64,000 bases of DNA, taken from positions 10,113,408 through 10,177,407 of the forward strand of contig OZ037771.1 of assembly GCA_964035545.1 (NCBI GenBank), read 5' to 3'. Positions 43,935 to 60,311 of the stretch are shown here, one piece after another. The DNA is from Bugula neritina. Taxonomy: Eukaryota > Bryozoa > Gymnolaemata > Cheilostomatida > Bugulidae. The notes under the pieces were generated by a model. It made no database searches. It was not told the DNA's origin and saw nothing but the letters and a program-made list of their open reading frames with translations. A program made the position numbers and the translations under genes. Every line of letters begins with the position of its first letter. The stretch's first letter is position 1.

Positions 43935-46900
43935 TGCAACATACTAAAACATGAGCAATATACTGAAAAATGCCTCAGCATACTCAAATATACTGCAAGA
44001 TGCTGCAACATACGTAAATACACTGTAACATACTGAAATACACTGCAACATACTGCAGCATACTGAAGTACACTGTAAAATATTGAAATACACTGCAACA
44101 CATTGGAATATACTGCAACACACTGAAATATACTGCAACATACTGAAATATACTGCAACATACTGCAACATACTAAAGTGCACTGTAACATACTGTAACT
44201 TACTGAAATACACGGCAACAAACTGTAACATACTGAAACACACTGAAACATACTGAAACATACTGAAACATACTGAGACATACTGAAATACACTGCAACA
44301 TACTGAAACATACTGAAATATACTGAAATATACTAAAATACACTGGAACACATTGAAAAATACTGCAACATACTGAAAGACACTTCAACCCACTGAAGTA
44401 TAGTGTAATATACGGAAATGTACTGTAACATACTGATATTTACTGTAACACACTGAAATATACTGCAACATACTGAAATACACTGTAACATACCGAAATA
44501 AACTGCAACATAATGCAACATACTGAATTACACTGTAACATACTAAAATACACTGCAACATTCTGCAACATACTTCAACGTACTGAAAGACACTGTAACA
44601 TAATGAAATACACTGCAACACATTGAAATATACCGCAACAGACTGGAATATACTGCAACACATCCAAGTACATCGTAATATACGGACATGTACTGTAACA
44701 TACTGGAACATACAGAAATACACTGCAACAAACTGTAACATACTGAAACACACTGAAACATACTGAAACATACTGAAACATACTGTAACATACTGAAACA
44801 CACTGAAACATACTGAAACATACTGAGACATACTGAAATACACTGCAACATACTGCAACATACTGAAATATACTGAAATATACTGAAATACACTGTAACA
44901 CATTGAAAAATACCGCAACATACTGAAAGACACTTCAACTCACTGAAGTATAGTGTAATATACGGAAATGTACTGTAACATACTGATATTTACTGTAACA
45001 CACTGAAATGAACTGCAACATACTGAAATACACTGTAACATGCCAAAATAAACTGCAACATACTGCAACATACTGAAATACACTGTAACATACTCAAATA
45101 CACTGCAACATTCTGCAACATATTGAAATATACTGCAACACACTGAAATATACTGCAACACACTGAAATATACTGCAAAATACTGAAATATACTTCAACA
45201 TACTGCAACATACTGAAAGACACTACAACTCACTGAAGTATAGTGCAATATACAGAAATGTACTCTAACATACTGATATTTAATGTTACACACTGAAATA
45301 TACTAAAACATACTGAAATACACTGTAACATACCGAAATAAGCTGCAACATACTGCAACATACTGAAATACACTGTAACATGATGAAGTACACTGCAACA
45401 CATTGAAATACACTGCAACAAACTGAAATATACTGCAACATACTGAAATGTACTGCAACATGCTGAAACTAATTGCAACATATCGAAGTATATCGTAAAA
45501 TACGGACATGTACTGTAACATACTGAAACACACTGAAACATACTGAAACATACTGAAACATACTGAAACATACTGAGATACACTGCAACATACTGCAACA
45601 TACTGAAATACACTGTAACATGATGAAATACACTGCAACACATTGGAATATACTGCAACAAACTGGAATATACTGCAACATACTGAAATGTGCTGCAACA
45701 TACTGAAATACATTACAATATATCGAAGTATATCGTAATATACGGACATGTACTGTAACATACTGAAACACACTGAAACATACTGAAACATACTAAAATA
45801 TACTGAAACATACTGAAATACACTGTAACACATTGAAAAATACTGCAACATACTGAAGGACACTTCAACTCAATGAAGTATAGTGTAATATACAGAAATG
45901 TACTGTAACATACTGATATTTACTGTAACACACTGAAATATACTGCAACATACTGAAATACACTGTAACATACCGAAATAAACTGCAACATAATGCAACA
46001 TACTGAATTACACTGTAACATACTAAAATACACTGCAACATTCTGCAACATACTTCAACGTACTGAAAGACACTGTAACATAATGAAATACACTGCAACA
46101 CATTGAAATATACCGCAACAGACAGGAATATACTGCAACACATCCAAGTACATAGTAGTATACGGACATGTACTGTAACATACTGGAACATACTGAAACA
46201 TACTGCAACATTCTGAAGTACACTGTAAAATATTGAAATACACCGCAACAAACTGCAACATATTGAAGTACACTGTACATATTGAAAAACACTGCAACAC
46301 ACTGAAATATACTGCAACACACTGAAATATACTGCAAAAAAACTGAATTATACTTCAACATACTGCAACATACTGAAAGACACTACAACTCACTGAAGTA
46401 TAGTGCAATTAAAAGAAATGTATTCTAACATACTGATATTTAATGTTACACACTGAAATATACTACAACATACTGAAATACACTGCAACATACCGAAATA
46501 AGCTGCAACATACTGCAACATACTGAAATACACTGTAACATGATGTAGTACACTGCAACACACTGTTGCAGACTGCAACAGACTGAAATATACTGCAAAA
46601 TACTGAATTATACTTCAACATACTGCAACATACTGAAAGACACTACAACTCACTGAAGTATAGTGCAATATACAGAAATGTACTCTAACATACTGATATT
46701 TAATGTTACACACTGAAATATACTACAACATACTGAAATACACTGTAACATACCGAAATAAGCTGCAACATACTGCAACATACTGAAATACACTGTAACA
46801 TGATGAAGTACACTGCAACACATTGAAATACACTGCAACAAACTGAAATATACTGCATCATACTGAAATGTACTGCAACATACTGAAATACATTGCAACA

Positions 46901-49393
46901 TATCGAAGTATATCGTAATAAACGGACATGTACTGAAACATACTGAAACACACTGAAACATACTGAAACATACTGAAACATACTGAGATACACTGCAACA
47001 TACTGCAACATACTGAAATACACTGTAACATGATGAAATACACTGCAACACATTGGAATATACTGCAACAAACTGGAATATACTGCAACATACTGAAACG
47101 TGCTGCAACATACTGAAATACATTGCAATATATCGAAGTATATCGTAATATACGGACATGTACTGCAACATACTGAAACACACTGAAACATACTGAAACA
47201 TACTGAAATATACTGAAATATACTGAAATACACTGTAACACATTGAAAAATACTGCAACATACTGAAAGACACTTCAACCCACTGAAGTATAGTGTAATA
47301 TACGGAAATGTACTGTAACATACTGATATTTACTGTAACACACTGAAATATACTGCAACATACTGAAATACACTGTAACATACCGAAATAAACTGCAAGA
47401 TAATGCAACATACTGAATTACACTGTAACATACTAAAATACACTGTAACATTCTGCAACATACTTCAACGTACTGAAAGACACTGTAACATAATGAAATA
47501 CACTGCAACACATTGAAATATACCGCAACAGACTGGAATATACTGCAACACATCCAAGTACATCGTAATATACGGACATGTACTGTAACATACTGGAACA
47601 TACTGAAATACACTGCAACAAACTGTAACATACTGAAACACACTGAAACATACTGAAACATGCTGAAACATACTGTAACATACTGAAACACACTGAAACA
47701 TACTGAAACATACTGAGACATACTGAAATACACCGCAACATACTGCAACATACTGAAATATACTGAAATATACTGAAATACACTGTAACACATTGAAAAA
47801 TACCGCAACATACTGAAAGACACTTCAACTCACTGAAGTATAGTGTAATATACGGAAATGTACTGTAACATACTGATATTTACTGTAACACACTGAAATG
47901 AACTGCAACATACTGAAATACACTGTTACATGCCAAAATAAACTGCAACATACTGCAACATACTGAAATACACTGTAACATACTCAAATACACTGCAACA
48001 TTCTGCAACATATTGAAATATACTGCAACACACTGAAATATACTGCAACACACTGAAATATACTGCAAAATACTGAAATATACTTCAACATACTGCAACA
48101 TACTGAAAGACACTACAACTCACTGAAGTATAGTGCAATATACAGAAATGTACTCTAACATACTGATATTTAATGTTACACACTGAAATATACTAAAACA
48201 TACTGAAATACACTGTAACACACCGAAATAAGCTGCAACATACTGCAACATACTGAAATACACCGTAACATGATGAAGTACACTGCAACACATTGAAATA
48301 CACTGCAACAAACTGAAATATACTGCAACATACTGAAATGCACTGCAACATACTGAAATACATTGCAACATATCGAAGTATATCGTAATAAATGGACATG
48401 TACTGAAACATACTGAAACATACTGAAACATACTGAAACATACTGAAACATACTGAAATACACTGTAACAAACTGAAATACACTGCAACAAGTTGGAATA
48501 TACTGCAACATACCCAAGTATATGGTAATATAATGAAATGTACTGCAACATACCGCAACATACTCAAAAACACTGTAACAAACTGAAATACGCTGCAACA
48601 CATTGGAATAAACTGCGACATATCGAAATAAATGGTAATATACTGAAATATATTGAAATACACTGTAACACATTGAAAAATACTGCAACATACTGAAACA
48701 CACTACAACTCGCTGAAGTATAGTGTAACTTACTGAAATGTACTGTAACATAATGATATTTACTGCAACACACTGAAACATACTGCAACATACCGAAATA
48801 CACTGTTACATACTAAAATACACTGCAACATACTAAAATACACTGCAACAACCTGCAACATTCTGCAACATACTTCAACATACTGAAAAACACTGTAACA
48901 AACTGAAATACGCTGCAACACATTGGAATATACTGCAACATACCCAAATAAATGGTAACATACTGAAATATACTGAAATACAATGTAACACATTGAAAAA
49001 TACTGCAACACACTGAAAGACACTACAACTCACTGAAGTATAGTGTAATATATGAAAACGTACTGTAACATACTGATATTTACTGCAACACACTGAAATA
49101 TACTGCAACATACTGAAATACACTGTTACATGCCAAAATAAACTGCAACATACTGCAACATACTGAAATACACTGTAACATACTCAAATACACGGCAACA
49201 TTCTGCAACATATTGAAATATACTGCAACACACTGAAATATACTGCAACACATCCAAGTAGACTGTAATATACGGACATGTACTGTAACATACTGAAACA
49301 AAATGAAATATACTGTAACACTCTGAGTAATACTGCAAAATGCTGAAATATACTGTAACACAGTGAAGTATACTGCAAAATTCTGAAACATAC
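43935..49393 (+). repeat. 5,459 bp higher-order unit, copy 1
   Basis: Headers start at 44377, 44927, 45217, 45857, 46377, 46637, 47267, 47817, 48107, 48697, 49017 and 49836. Blocks are 550, 290, 640, 520, 260, 630, 550, 290, 590, 320 and 819 bp, totalling 5,459. Its left edge, at the AACATGAGC phrase of the D segment, joins the 4,805-type region. Copy-specific features are A at 44,714 and a palindrome at 46,563-46,581. C at 48,794 is shared with copy 2. Confidence 0.9.
46563..46581. repeat. Private perfect palindrome, 9 bp arms, 1 bp centre
   Basis: The sequence is CTGTTGCAG-A-CTGCAACAG. The matching positions in the other 5,459 bp copies (near 52,022-52,040 and 57,481-57,499) read as ordinary decamers ending in CTGCAACAG. 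Only the left arm is new, and it is the reverse complement of the right arm. Total length is unchanged. Confidence 0.9.
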
Positions 49394-52300
49394 TGCAACA
49401 TACTAAAACATGAGCAATATACTGAAAAATGCCTCAGCATACTCAAATATACTGCAAGATGCTGCAACATACGTAAATACACTGTAACATACTGAAATAC
49501 ACTGCAACATACTGCAGCATACTGAAGTACACTGTAAAATATTGAAATACACTGCAACACATTGGAATATACTGCAACACACTGAAATATACTGCAACAT
49601 ACTGAAATATACTGCAACATACTGCAACATACTAAAGTGCACTGTAACATACTGTAACTTACTGAAATACACGGCAACAAACTGTAACATACTGAAACAC
49701 ACTGAAACATACTGAAACATACTGAAACATACTGAGACATACTGAAATACACTGCAACATACTGAAACATACTGAAATATACTGAAATATACTAAAATAC
49801 ACTGGAACACATTGAAAAATACTGCAACATACTGAAAGACACTTCAACCCACTGAAGTATAGTGTAATATACGGAAATGTACTGTAACATACTGATATTT
49901 ACTGTAACACACTGAAATATACTGCAACATACTGAAATACACTGTAACATACCGAAATAAACTGCAACATAATGCAACATACTGAATTACACTGTAACAT
50001 ACTAAAATACACTGCAACATTCTGCAACATACTTCAACGTACTGAAAGACACTGTAACATAATGAAATACACTGCAACACATTGAAATATACCGCAACAG
50101 ACTGGAATATACTGCAACACATCCAAGTACATCGTAATATACGGACATGTACTGTAACATACTGGAACATACTGAAATACACTGCAACAAACTGTAACAT
50201 ACTGAAACACACTGAAACATACTGAAACATACTGAAACATACTGTAACATACTGAAACACACTGAAACATACTGAAACATACTGAGACATACTGAAATAC
50301 ACTGCAACATACTGCAACATACTGAAATATACTGAAATATACTGAAATACACTGTAACACATTGAAAAATACCGCAACATACTGAAAGACACTTCAACTC
50401 ACTGAAGTATAGTGTAATATACGGAAATGTACTGTAACATACTGATATTTACTGTAACACACTGAAATGAACTGCAACATACTGAAATACACTGTAACAT
50501 GCCAAAATAAACTGCAACATACTGCAACATACTGAAATACACTGTAACATACTCAAATACACTGCAACATTCTGCAACATATTGAAATATACTGCAACAC
50601 ACTGAAATATACTGCAACACACTGAAATATACTGCAAAATACTGAAATATACTTCAACATACTGCAACATACTGAAAGACACTACAACTCACTGAAGTAT
50701 AGTGCAATATACAGAAATGTACTCTAACATACTGATATTTAATGTTACACACTGAAATATACTAAAACATACTGAAATACACTGTAACATACCGAAATAA
50801 GCTGCAACATACTGCAACATACTGAAATACACTGTAACATGATGAAGTACACTGCAACACATTGAAATACACTGCAACAAACTGAAATATACTGCAACAT
50901 ACTGAAATGTACTGCAACATGCTGAAACTAATTGCAACATATCGAAGTATATCGTAAAATACGGACATGTACTGTAACATACTGAAACACACTGAAACAT
51001 ACTGAAACATACTGAAACATACTGAAACATACTGAGATACACTGCAACATACTGCAACATACTGAAATACACTGTAACATGATGAAATACACTGCAACAC
51101 ATTGGAATATACTGCAACAAACTGGAATATACTGCAACATACTGAAATGTGCTGCAACATACTGAAATACATTACAATATATCGAAGTATATCGTAATAT
51201 ACGGACATGTACTGTAACATACTGAAACACACTGAAACATACTGAAACATACTAAAATATACTGAAACATACTGAAATACACTGTAACACATTGAAAAAT
51301 ACTGCAACATACTGAAGGACACTTCAACTCAATGAAGTATAGTGTAATATACAGAAATGTACTGTAACATACTGATATTTACTGTAACACACTGAAATAT
51401 ACTGCAACATACTGAAATACACTGTAACATACCGAAATAAACTGCAACATAATGCAACATACTGAATTACACTGTAACATACTAAAATACACTGCAACAT
51501 TCTGCAACATACTTCAACGTACTGAAAGACACTGTAACATAATGAAATACACTGCAACACATTGAAATATACCGCAACAGACAGGAATATACTGCAACAC
51601 ATCCAAGTACATAGTAGTATACGGACATGTACTGTAACATACTGGAACATACTGAAACATACTGCAACATTCTGAAGTACACTGTAAAATATTGAAATAC
51701 ACCGCAACAAACTGCAACATATTGAAGTACACTGTACATATTGAAAAACACTGCAACACACTGAAATATACTGCAACACACTGAAATATACTGCAAAAAA
51801 ACTGAATTATACTTCAACATACTGCAACATACTGAAAGACACTACAACTCACTGAAGTATAGTGCAATTAAAAGAAATGTATTCTAACATACTGATATTT
51901 AATGTTACACACTGAAATATACTACAACATACTGAAATACACTGCAACATACCGAAATAAGCTGCAACATACTGCAACATACTGAAATACACTGTAACAT
52001 GATGTAGTACACTGCAACACATTGAAATATACTGCAACAGACTGAAATATACTGCAAAATACTGAATTATACTTCAACATACTGCAACATACTGAAAGAC
52101 ACTACAACTCACTGAAGTATAGTGCAATATACAGAAATGTACTCTAACATACTGATATTTAATGTTACACACTGAAATATACTACAACATACTGAAATAC
52201 ACTGTAACATACCGAAATAAGCTGCAACATACTGCAACATACTGAAATACACTGTAACATGATGAAGTACACTGCAACACATTGAAATACACTGCAACAA

Positions 52301-54852
52301 ACTGAAATATACTGCATCATACTGAAATGTACTGCAACATACTGAAATACATTGCAACATATCGAAGTATATCGTAATAAACGGACATGTACTGAAACAT
52401 ACTGAAACACACTGAAACATACTGAAACATACTGAAACATACTGAGATACACTGCAACATACTGCAACATACTGAAATACACTGTAACATGATGAAATAC
52501 ACTGCAACACATTGGAATATACTGCAACAAACTGGAATATACTGCAACATACTGAAACGTGCTGCAACATACTGAAATACATTGCAATATATCGAAGTAT
52601 ATCGTAATATACGGACATGTACTGCAACATACTGAAACACACTGAAACATACTGAAACATACTGAAATATACTGAAATATACTGAAATACACTGTAACAC
52701 ATTGAAAAATACTGCAACATACTGAAAGACACTTCAACCCACTGAAGTATAGTGTAATATACGGAAATGTACTGTAACATACTGATATTTACTGTAACAC
52801 ACTGAAATATACTGCAACATACTGAAATACACTGTAACATACCGAAATAAACTGCAAGATAATGCAACATACTGAATTACACTGTAACATACTAAAATAC
52901 ACTGTAACATTCTGCAACATACTTCAACGTACTGAAAGACACTGTAACATAATGAAATACACTGCAACACATTGAAATATACCGCAACAGACTGGAATAT
53001 ACTGCAACACATCCAAGTACATCGTAATATACGGACATGTACTGTAACATACTGGAACATACTGAAATACACTGCAACAAACTGTAACATACTGAAACAC
53101 ACTGAAACATACTGAAACATGCTGAAACATACTGTAACATACTGAAACACACTGAAACATACTGAAACATACTGAGACATACTGAAATACACCGCAACAT
53201 ACTGCAACATACTGAAATATACTGAAATATACTGAAATACACTGTAACACATTGAAAAATACCGCAACATACTGAAAGACACTTCAACTCACTGAAGTAT
53301 AGTGTAATATACGGAAATGTACTGTAACATACTGATATTTACTGTAACACACTGAAATGAACTGCAACATACTGAAATACACTGTTACATGCCAAAATAA
53401 ACTGCAACATACTGCAACATACTGAAATACACTGTAACATACTCAAATACACTGCAACATTCTGCAACATATTGAAATATACTGCAACACACTGAAATAT
53501 ACTGCAACACACTGAAATATACTGCAAAATACTGAAATATACTTCAACATACTGCAACATACTGAAAGACACTACAACTCACTGAAGTATAGTGCAATAT
53601 ACAGAAATGTACTCTAACATACTGATATTTAATGTTACACACTGAAATATACTAAAACATACTGAAATACACTGTAACACACCGAAATAAGCTGCAACAT
53701 ACTGCAACATACTGAAATACACCGTAACATGATGAAGTACACTGCAACACATTGAAATACACTGCAACAAACTGAAATATACTGCAACATACTGAAATGC
53801 ACTGCAACATACTGAAATACATTGCAACATATCGAAGTATATCGTAATAAATGGACATGTACTGAAACATACTGAAACATACTGAAACATACTGAAACAT
53901 ACTGAAACATACTGAAATACACTGTAACAAACTGAAATACACTGCAACAAGTTGGAATATACTGCAACATACCCAAGTATATGGTAATATAATGAAATGT
54001 ACTGCAACATACCGCAACATACTCAAAAACACTGTAACAAACTGAAATACGCTGCAACACATTGGAATAAACTGCGACATATCGAAATAAATGGTAATAT
54101 ACTGAAATATATTGAAATACACTGTAACACATTGAAAAATACTGCAACATACTGAAACACACTACAACTCGCTGAAGTATAGTGTAACTTACTGAAATGT
54201 ACTGTAACATAATGATATTTACTGCAACACACTGAAACATACTGCAACATACCGAAATACACTGTTACATACTAAAATACACTGCAACATACTAAAATAC
54301 ACTGCAACAACCTGCAACATTCTGCAACATACTTCAACATACTGAAAAACACTGTAACAAACTGAAATACGCTGCAACACATTGGAATATACTGCAACAT
54401 ACCCAAATAAATGGTAACATACTGAAATATACTGAAATACAATGTAACACATTGAAAAATACTGCAACACACTGAAAGACACTACAACTCACTGAAGTAT
54501 AGTGTAATATATGAAAACGTACTGTAACATACTGATATTTACTGCAACACACTGAAATATACTGCAACATACTGAAATACACTGTTACATGCCAAAATAA
54601 ACTGCAACATACTGCAACATACTGAAATACACTGTAACATACTCAAATACACGGCAACATTCTGCAACATATTGAAATATACTGCAACACACTGAAATAT
54701 ACTGCAACACATCCAAGTAGACTGTAATATACGGACATGTACTGTAACATACTGAAACAAAATGAAATATACTGTAACACTCTGAGTAATACTGCAAAAT
54801 GCTGAAATATACTGTAACACAGTGAAGTATACTGCAAAATTCTGAAACATAC
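49394..54852 (+). repeat. 5,459 bp higher-order unit, copy 2 (chimeric middle copy)
   Basis: T at 50,173 and the absence of the palindrome match copy 3. C at 54,253 matches copy 1 (48,794) and differs from copy 3 (T at 59,712). The phrase CAATTAAAAGAAATG near 51,866, shared by all three copies, confirms common origin. Confidence 0.88.
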
Positions 54853-57800
54853 TGCAACATACTAAAACATGAGCAATATACTGAAAAATGCCTCAGCATA
54901 CTCAAATATACTGCAAGATGCTGCAACATACGTAAATACACTGTAACATACTGAAATACACTGCAACATACTGCAGCATACTGAAGTACACTGTAAAATA
55001 TTGAAATACACTGCAACACATTGGAATATACTGCAACACACTGAAATATACTGCAACATACTGAAATATACTGCAACATACTGCAACATACTAAAGTGCA
55101 CTGTAACATACTGTAACTTACTGAAATACACGGCAACAAACTGTAACATACTGAAACACACTGAAACATACTGAAACATACTGAAACATACTGAGACATA
55201 CTGAAATACACTGCAACATACTGAAACATACTGAAATATACTGAAATATACTAAAATACACTGGAACACATTGAAAAATACTGCAACATACTGAAAGACA
55301 CTTCAACCCACTGAAGTATAGTGTAATATACGGAAATGTACTGTAACATACTGATATTTACTGTAACACACTGAAATATACTGCAACATACTGAAATACA
55401 CTGTAACATACCGAAATAAACTGCAACATAATGCAACATACTGAATTACACTGTAACATACTAAAATACACTGCAACATTCTGCAACATACTTCAACGTA
55501 CTGAAAGACACTGTAACATAATGAAATACACTGCAACACATTGAAATATACCGCAACAGACTGGAATATACTGCAACACATCCAAGTACATCGTAATATA
55601 CGGACATGTACTGTAACATACTGGAACATACTGAAATACACTGCAACAAACTGTAACATACTGAAACACACTGAAACATACTGAAACATACTGAAACATA
55701 CTGTAACATACTGAAACACACTGAAACATACTGAAACATACTGAGACATACTGAAATACACTGCAACATACTGCAACATACTGAAATATACTGAAATATA
55801 CTGAAATACACTGTAACACATTGAAAAATACCGCAACATACTGAAAGACACTTCAACTCACTGAAGTATAGTGTAATATACGGAAATGTACTGTAACATA
55901 CTGATATTTACTGTAACACACTGAAATGAACTGCAACATACTGAAATACACTGTAACATGCCAAAATAAACTGCAACATACTGCAACATACTGAAATACA
56001 CTGTAACATACTCAAATACACTGCAACATTCTGCAACATATTGAAATATACTGCAACACACTGAAATATACTGCAACACACTGAAATATACTGCAAAATA
56101 CTGAAATATACTTCAACATACTGCAACATACTGAAAGACACTACAACTCACTGAAGTATAGTGCAATATACAGAAATGTACTCTAACATACTGATATTTA
56201 ATGTTACACACTGAAATATACTAAAACATACTGAAATACACTGTAACATACCGAAATAAGCTGCAACATACTGCAACATACTGAAATACACTGTAACATG
56301 ATGAAGTACACTGCAACACATTGAAATACACTGCAACAAACTGAAATATACTGCAACATACTGAAATGTACTGCAACATGCTGAAACTAATTGCAACATA
56401 TCGAAGTATATCGTAAAATACGGACATGTACTGTAACATACTGAAACACACTGAAACATACTGAAACATACTGAAACATACTGAAACATACTGAGATACA
56501 CTGCAACATACTGCAACATACTGAAATACACTGTAACATGATGAAATACACTGCAACACATTGGAATATACTGCAACAAACTGGAATATACTGCAACATA
56601 CTGAAATGTGCTGCAACATACTGAAATACATTACAATATATCGAAGTATATCGTAATATACGGACATGTACTGTAACATACTGAAACACACTGAAACATA
56701 CTGAAACATACTAAAATATACTGAAACATACTGAAATACACTGTAACACATTGAAAAATACTGCAACATACTGAAGGACACTTCAACTCAATGAAGTATA
56801 GTGTAATATACAGAAATGTACTGTAACATACTGATATTTACTGTAACACACTGAAATATACTGCAACATACTGAAATACACTGTAACATACCGAAATAAA
56901 CTGCAACATAATGCAACATACTGAATTACACTGTAACATACTAAAATACACTGCAACATTCTGCAACATACTTCAACGTACTGAAAGACACTGTAACATA
57001 ATGAAATACACTGCAACACATTGAAATATACCGCAACAGACAGGAATATACTGCAACACATCCAAGTACATAGTAGTATACGGACATGTACTGTAACATA
57101 CTGGAACATACTGAAACATACTGCAACATTCTGAAGTACACTGTAAAATATTGAAATACACCGCAACAAACTGCAACATATTGAAGTACACTGTACATAT
57201 TGAAAAACACTGCAACACACTGAAATATACTGCAACACACTGAAATATACTGCAAAAAAACTGAATTATACTTCAACATACTGCAACATACTGAAAGACA
57301 CTACAACTCACTGAAGTATAGTGCAATTAAAAGAAATGTATTCTAACATACTGATATTTAATGTTACACACTGAAATATACTACAACATACTGAAATACA
57401 CTGCAACATACCGAAATAAGCTGCAACATACTGCAACATACTGAAATACACTGTAACATGATGTAGTACACTGCAACACATTGAAATATACTGCAACAGA
57501 CTGAAATATACTGCAAAATACTGAATTATACTTCAACATACTGCAACATACTGAAAGACACTACAACTCACTGAAGTATAGTGCAATATACAGAAATGTA
57601 CTCTAACATACTGATATTTAATGTTACACACTGAAATATACTACAACATACTGAAATACACTGTAACATACCGAAATAAGCTGCAACATACTGCAACATA
57701 CTGAAATACACTGTAACATGATGAAGTACACTGCAACACATTGAAATACACTGCAACAAACTGAAATATACTGCATCATACTGAAATGTACTGCAACATA

Positions 57801-60311
57801 CTGAAATACATTGCAACATATCGAAGTATATCGTAATAAACGGACATGTACTGAAACATACTGAAACACACTGAAACATACTGAAACATACTGAAACATA
57901 CTGAGATACACTGCAACATACTGCAACATACTGAAATACACTGTAACATGATGAAATACACTGCAACACATTGGAATATACTGCAACAAACTGGAATATA
58001 CTGCAACATACTGAAACGTGCTGCAACATACTGAAATACATTGCAATATATCGAAGTATATCGTAATATACGGACATGTACTGCAACATACTGAAACACA
58101 CTGAAACATACTGAAACATACTGAAATATACTGAAATATACTGAAATACACTGTAACACATTGAAAAATACTGCAACATACTGAAAGACACTTCAACCCA
58201 CTGAAGTATAGTGTAATATACGGAAATGTACTGTAACATACTGATATTTACTGTAACACACTGAAATATACTGCAACATACTGAAATACACTGTAACATA
58301 CCGAAATAAACTGCAAGATAATGCAACATACTGAATTACACTGTAACATACTAAAATACACTGTAACATTCTGCAACATACTTCAACGTACTGAAAGACA
58401 CTGTAACATAATGAAATACACTGCAACACATTGAAATATACCGCAACAGACTGGAATATACTGCAACACATCCAAGTACATCGTAATATACGGACATGTA
58501 CTGTAACATACTGGAACATACTGAAATACACTGCAACAAACTGTAACATACTGAAACACACTGAAACATACTGAAACATGCTGAAACATACTGTAACATA
58601 CTGAAACACACTGAAACATACTGAAACATACTGAGACATACTGAAATACACCGCAACATACTGCAACATACTGAAATATACTGAAATATACTGAAATACA
58701 CTGTAACACATTGAAAAATACCGCAACATACTGAAAGACACTTCAACTCACTGAAGTATAGTGTAATATACGGAAATGTACTGTAACATACTGATATTTA
58801 CTGTAACACACTGAAATGAACTGCAACATACTGAAATACACTGTTACATGCCAAAATAAACTGCAACATACTGCAACATACTGAAATACACTGTAACATA
58901 CTCAAATACACTGCAACATTCTGCAACATATTGAAATATACTGCAACACACTGAAATATACTGCAACACACTGAAATATACTGCAAAATACTGAAATATA
59001 CTTCAACATACTGCAACATACTGAAAGACACTACAACTCACTGAAGTATAGTGCAATATACAGAAATGTACTCTAACATACTGATATTTAATGTTACACA
59101 CTGAAATATACTAAAACATACTGAAATACACTGTAACACACCGAAATAAGCTGCAACATACTGCAACATACTGAAATACACCGTAACATGATGAAGTACA
59201 CTGCAACACATTGAAATACACTGCAACAAACTGAAATATACTGCAACATACTGAAATGCACTGCAACATACTGAAATACATTGCAACATATCGAAGTATA
59301 TCGTAATAAATGGACATGTACTGAAACATACTGAAACATACTGAAACATACTGAAACATACTGAAACATACTGAAATACACTGTAACAAACTGAAATACA
59401 CTGCAACAAGTTGGAATATACTGCAACATACCCAAGTATATGGTAATATAATGAAATGTACTGCAACATACCGCAACATACTCAAAAACACTGTAACAAA
59501 CTGAAATACGCTGCAACACATTGGAATAAACTGCGACATATCGAAATAAATGGTAATATACTGAAATATATTGAAATACACTGTAACACATTGAAAAATA
59601 CTGCAACATACTGAAACACACTACAACTCGCTGAAGTATAGTGTAACTTACTGAAATGTACTGTAACATAATGATATTTACTGCAACACACTGAAACATA
59701 CTGCAACATACTGAAATACACTGTTACATACTAAAATACACTGCAACATACTAAAATACACTGCAACAACCTGCAACATTCTGCAACATACTTCAACATA
59801 CTGAAAAACACTGTAACAAACTGAAATACGCTGCAACACATTGGAATATACTGCAACATACCCAAATAAATGGTAACATACTGAAATATACTGAAATACA
59901 ATGTAACACATTGAAAAATACTGCAACACACTGAAAGACACTACAACTCACTGAAGTATAGTGTAATATATGAAAACGTACTGTAACATACTGATATTTA
60001 CTGCAACACACTGAAATATACTGCAACATACTGAAATACACTGTTACATGCCAAAATAAACTGCAACATACTGCAACATACTGAAATACACTGTAACATA
60101 CTCAAATACACGGCAACATTCTGCAACATATTGAAATATACTGCAACACACTGAAATATACTGCAACACATCCAAGTAGACTGTAATATACGGACATGTA
60201 CTGTAACATACTGAAACAAAATGAAATATACTGTAACACTCTGAGTAATACTGCAAAATGCTGAAATATACTGTAACACAGTGAAGTATACTGCAAAATT
60301 CTGAAACATAC
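54853..60311 (+). repeat. 5,459 bp higher-order unit, copy 3
   Basis: It carries the same eleven-block series. T at 59,712 distinguishes it from copies 1 and 2 and is shared with base 2008 at the start of the window. From 57,705 onward this unit also matches the window start at an offset of 57,704 bp. Confidence 0.88.

Noticed and set aside
46563-46581. Palindrome as a transcription terminator hairpin
   Set aside because: It occurs once, lacks a T-run, has no transcription unit around it and is absent from equivalent copies.
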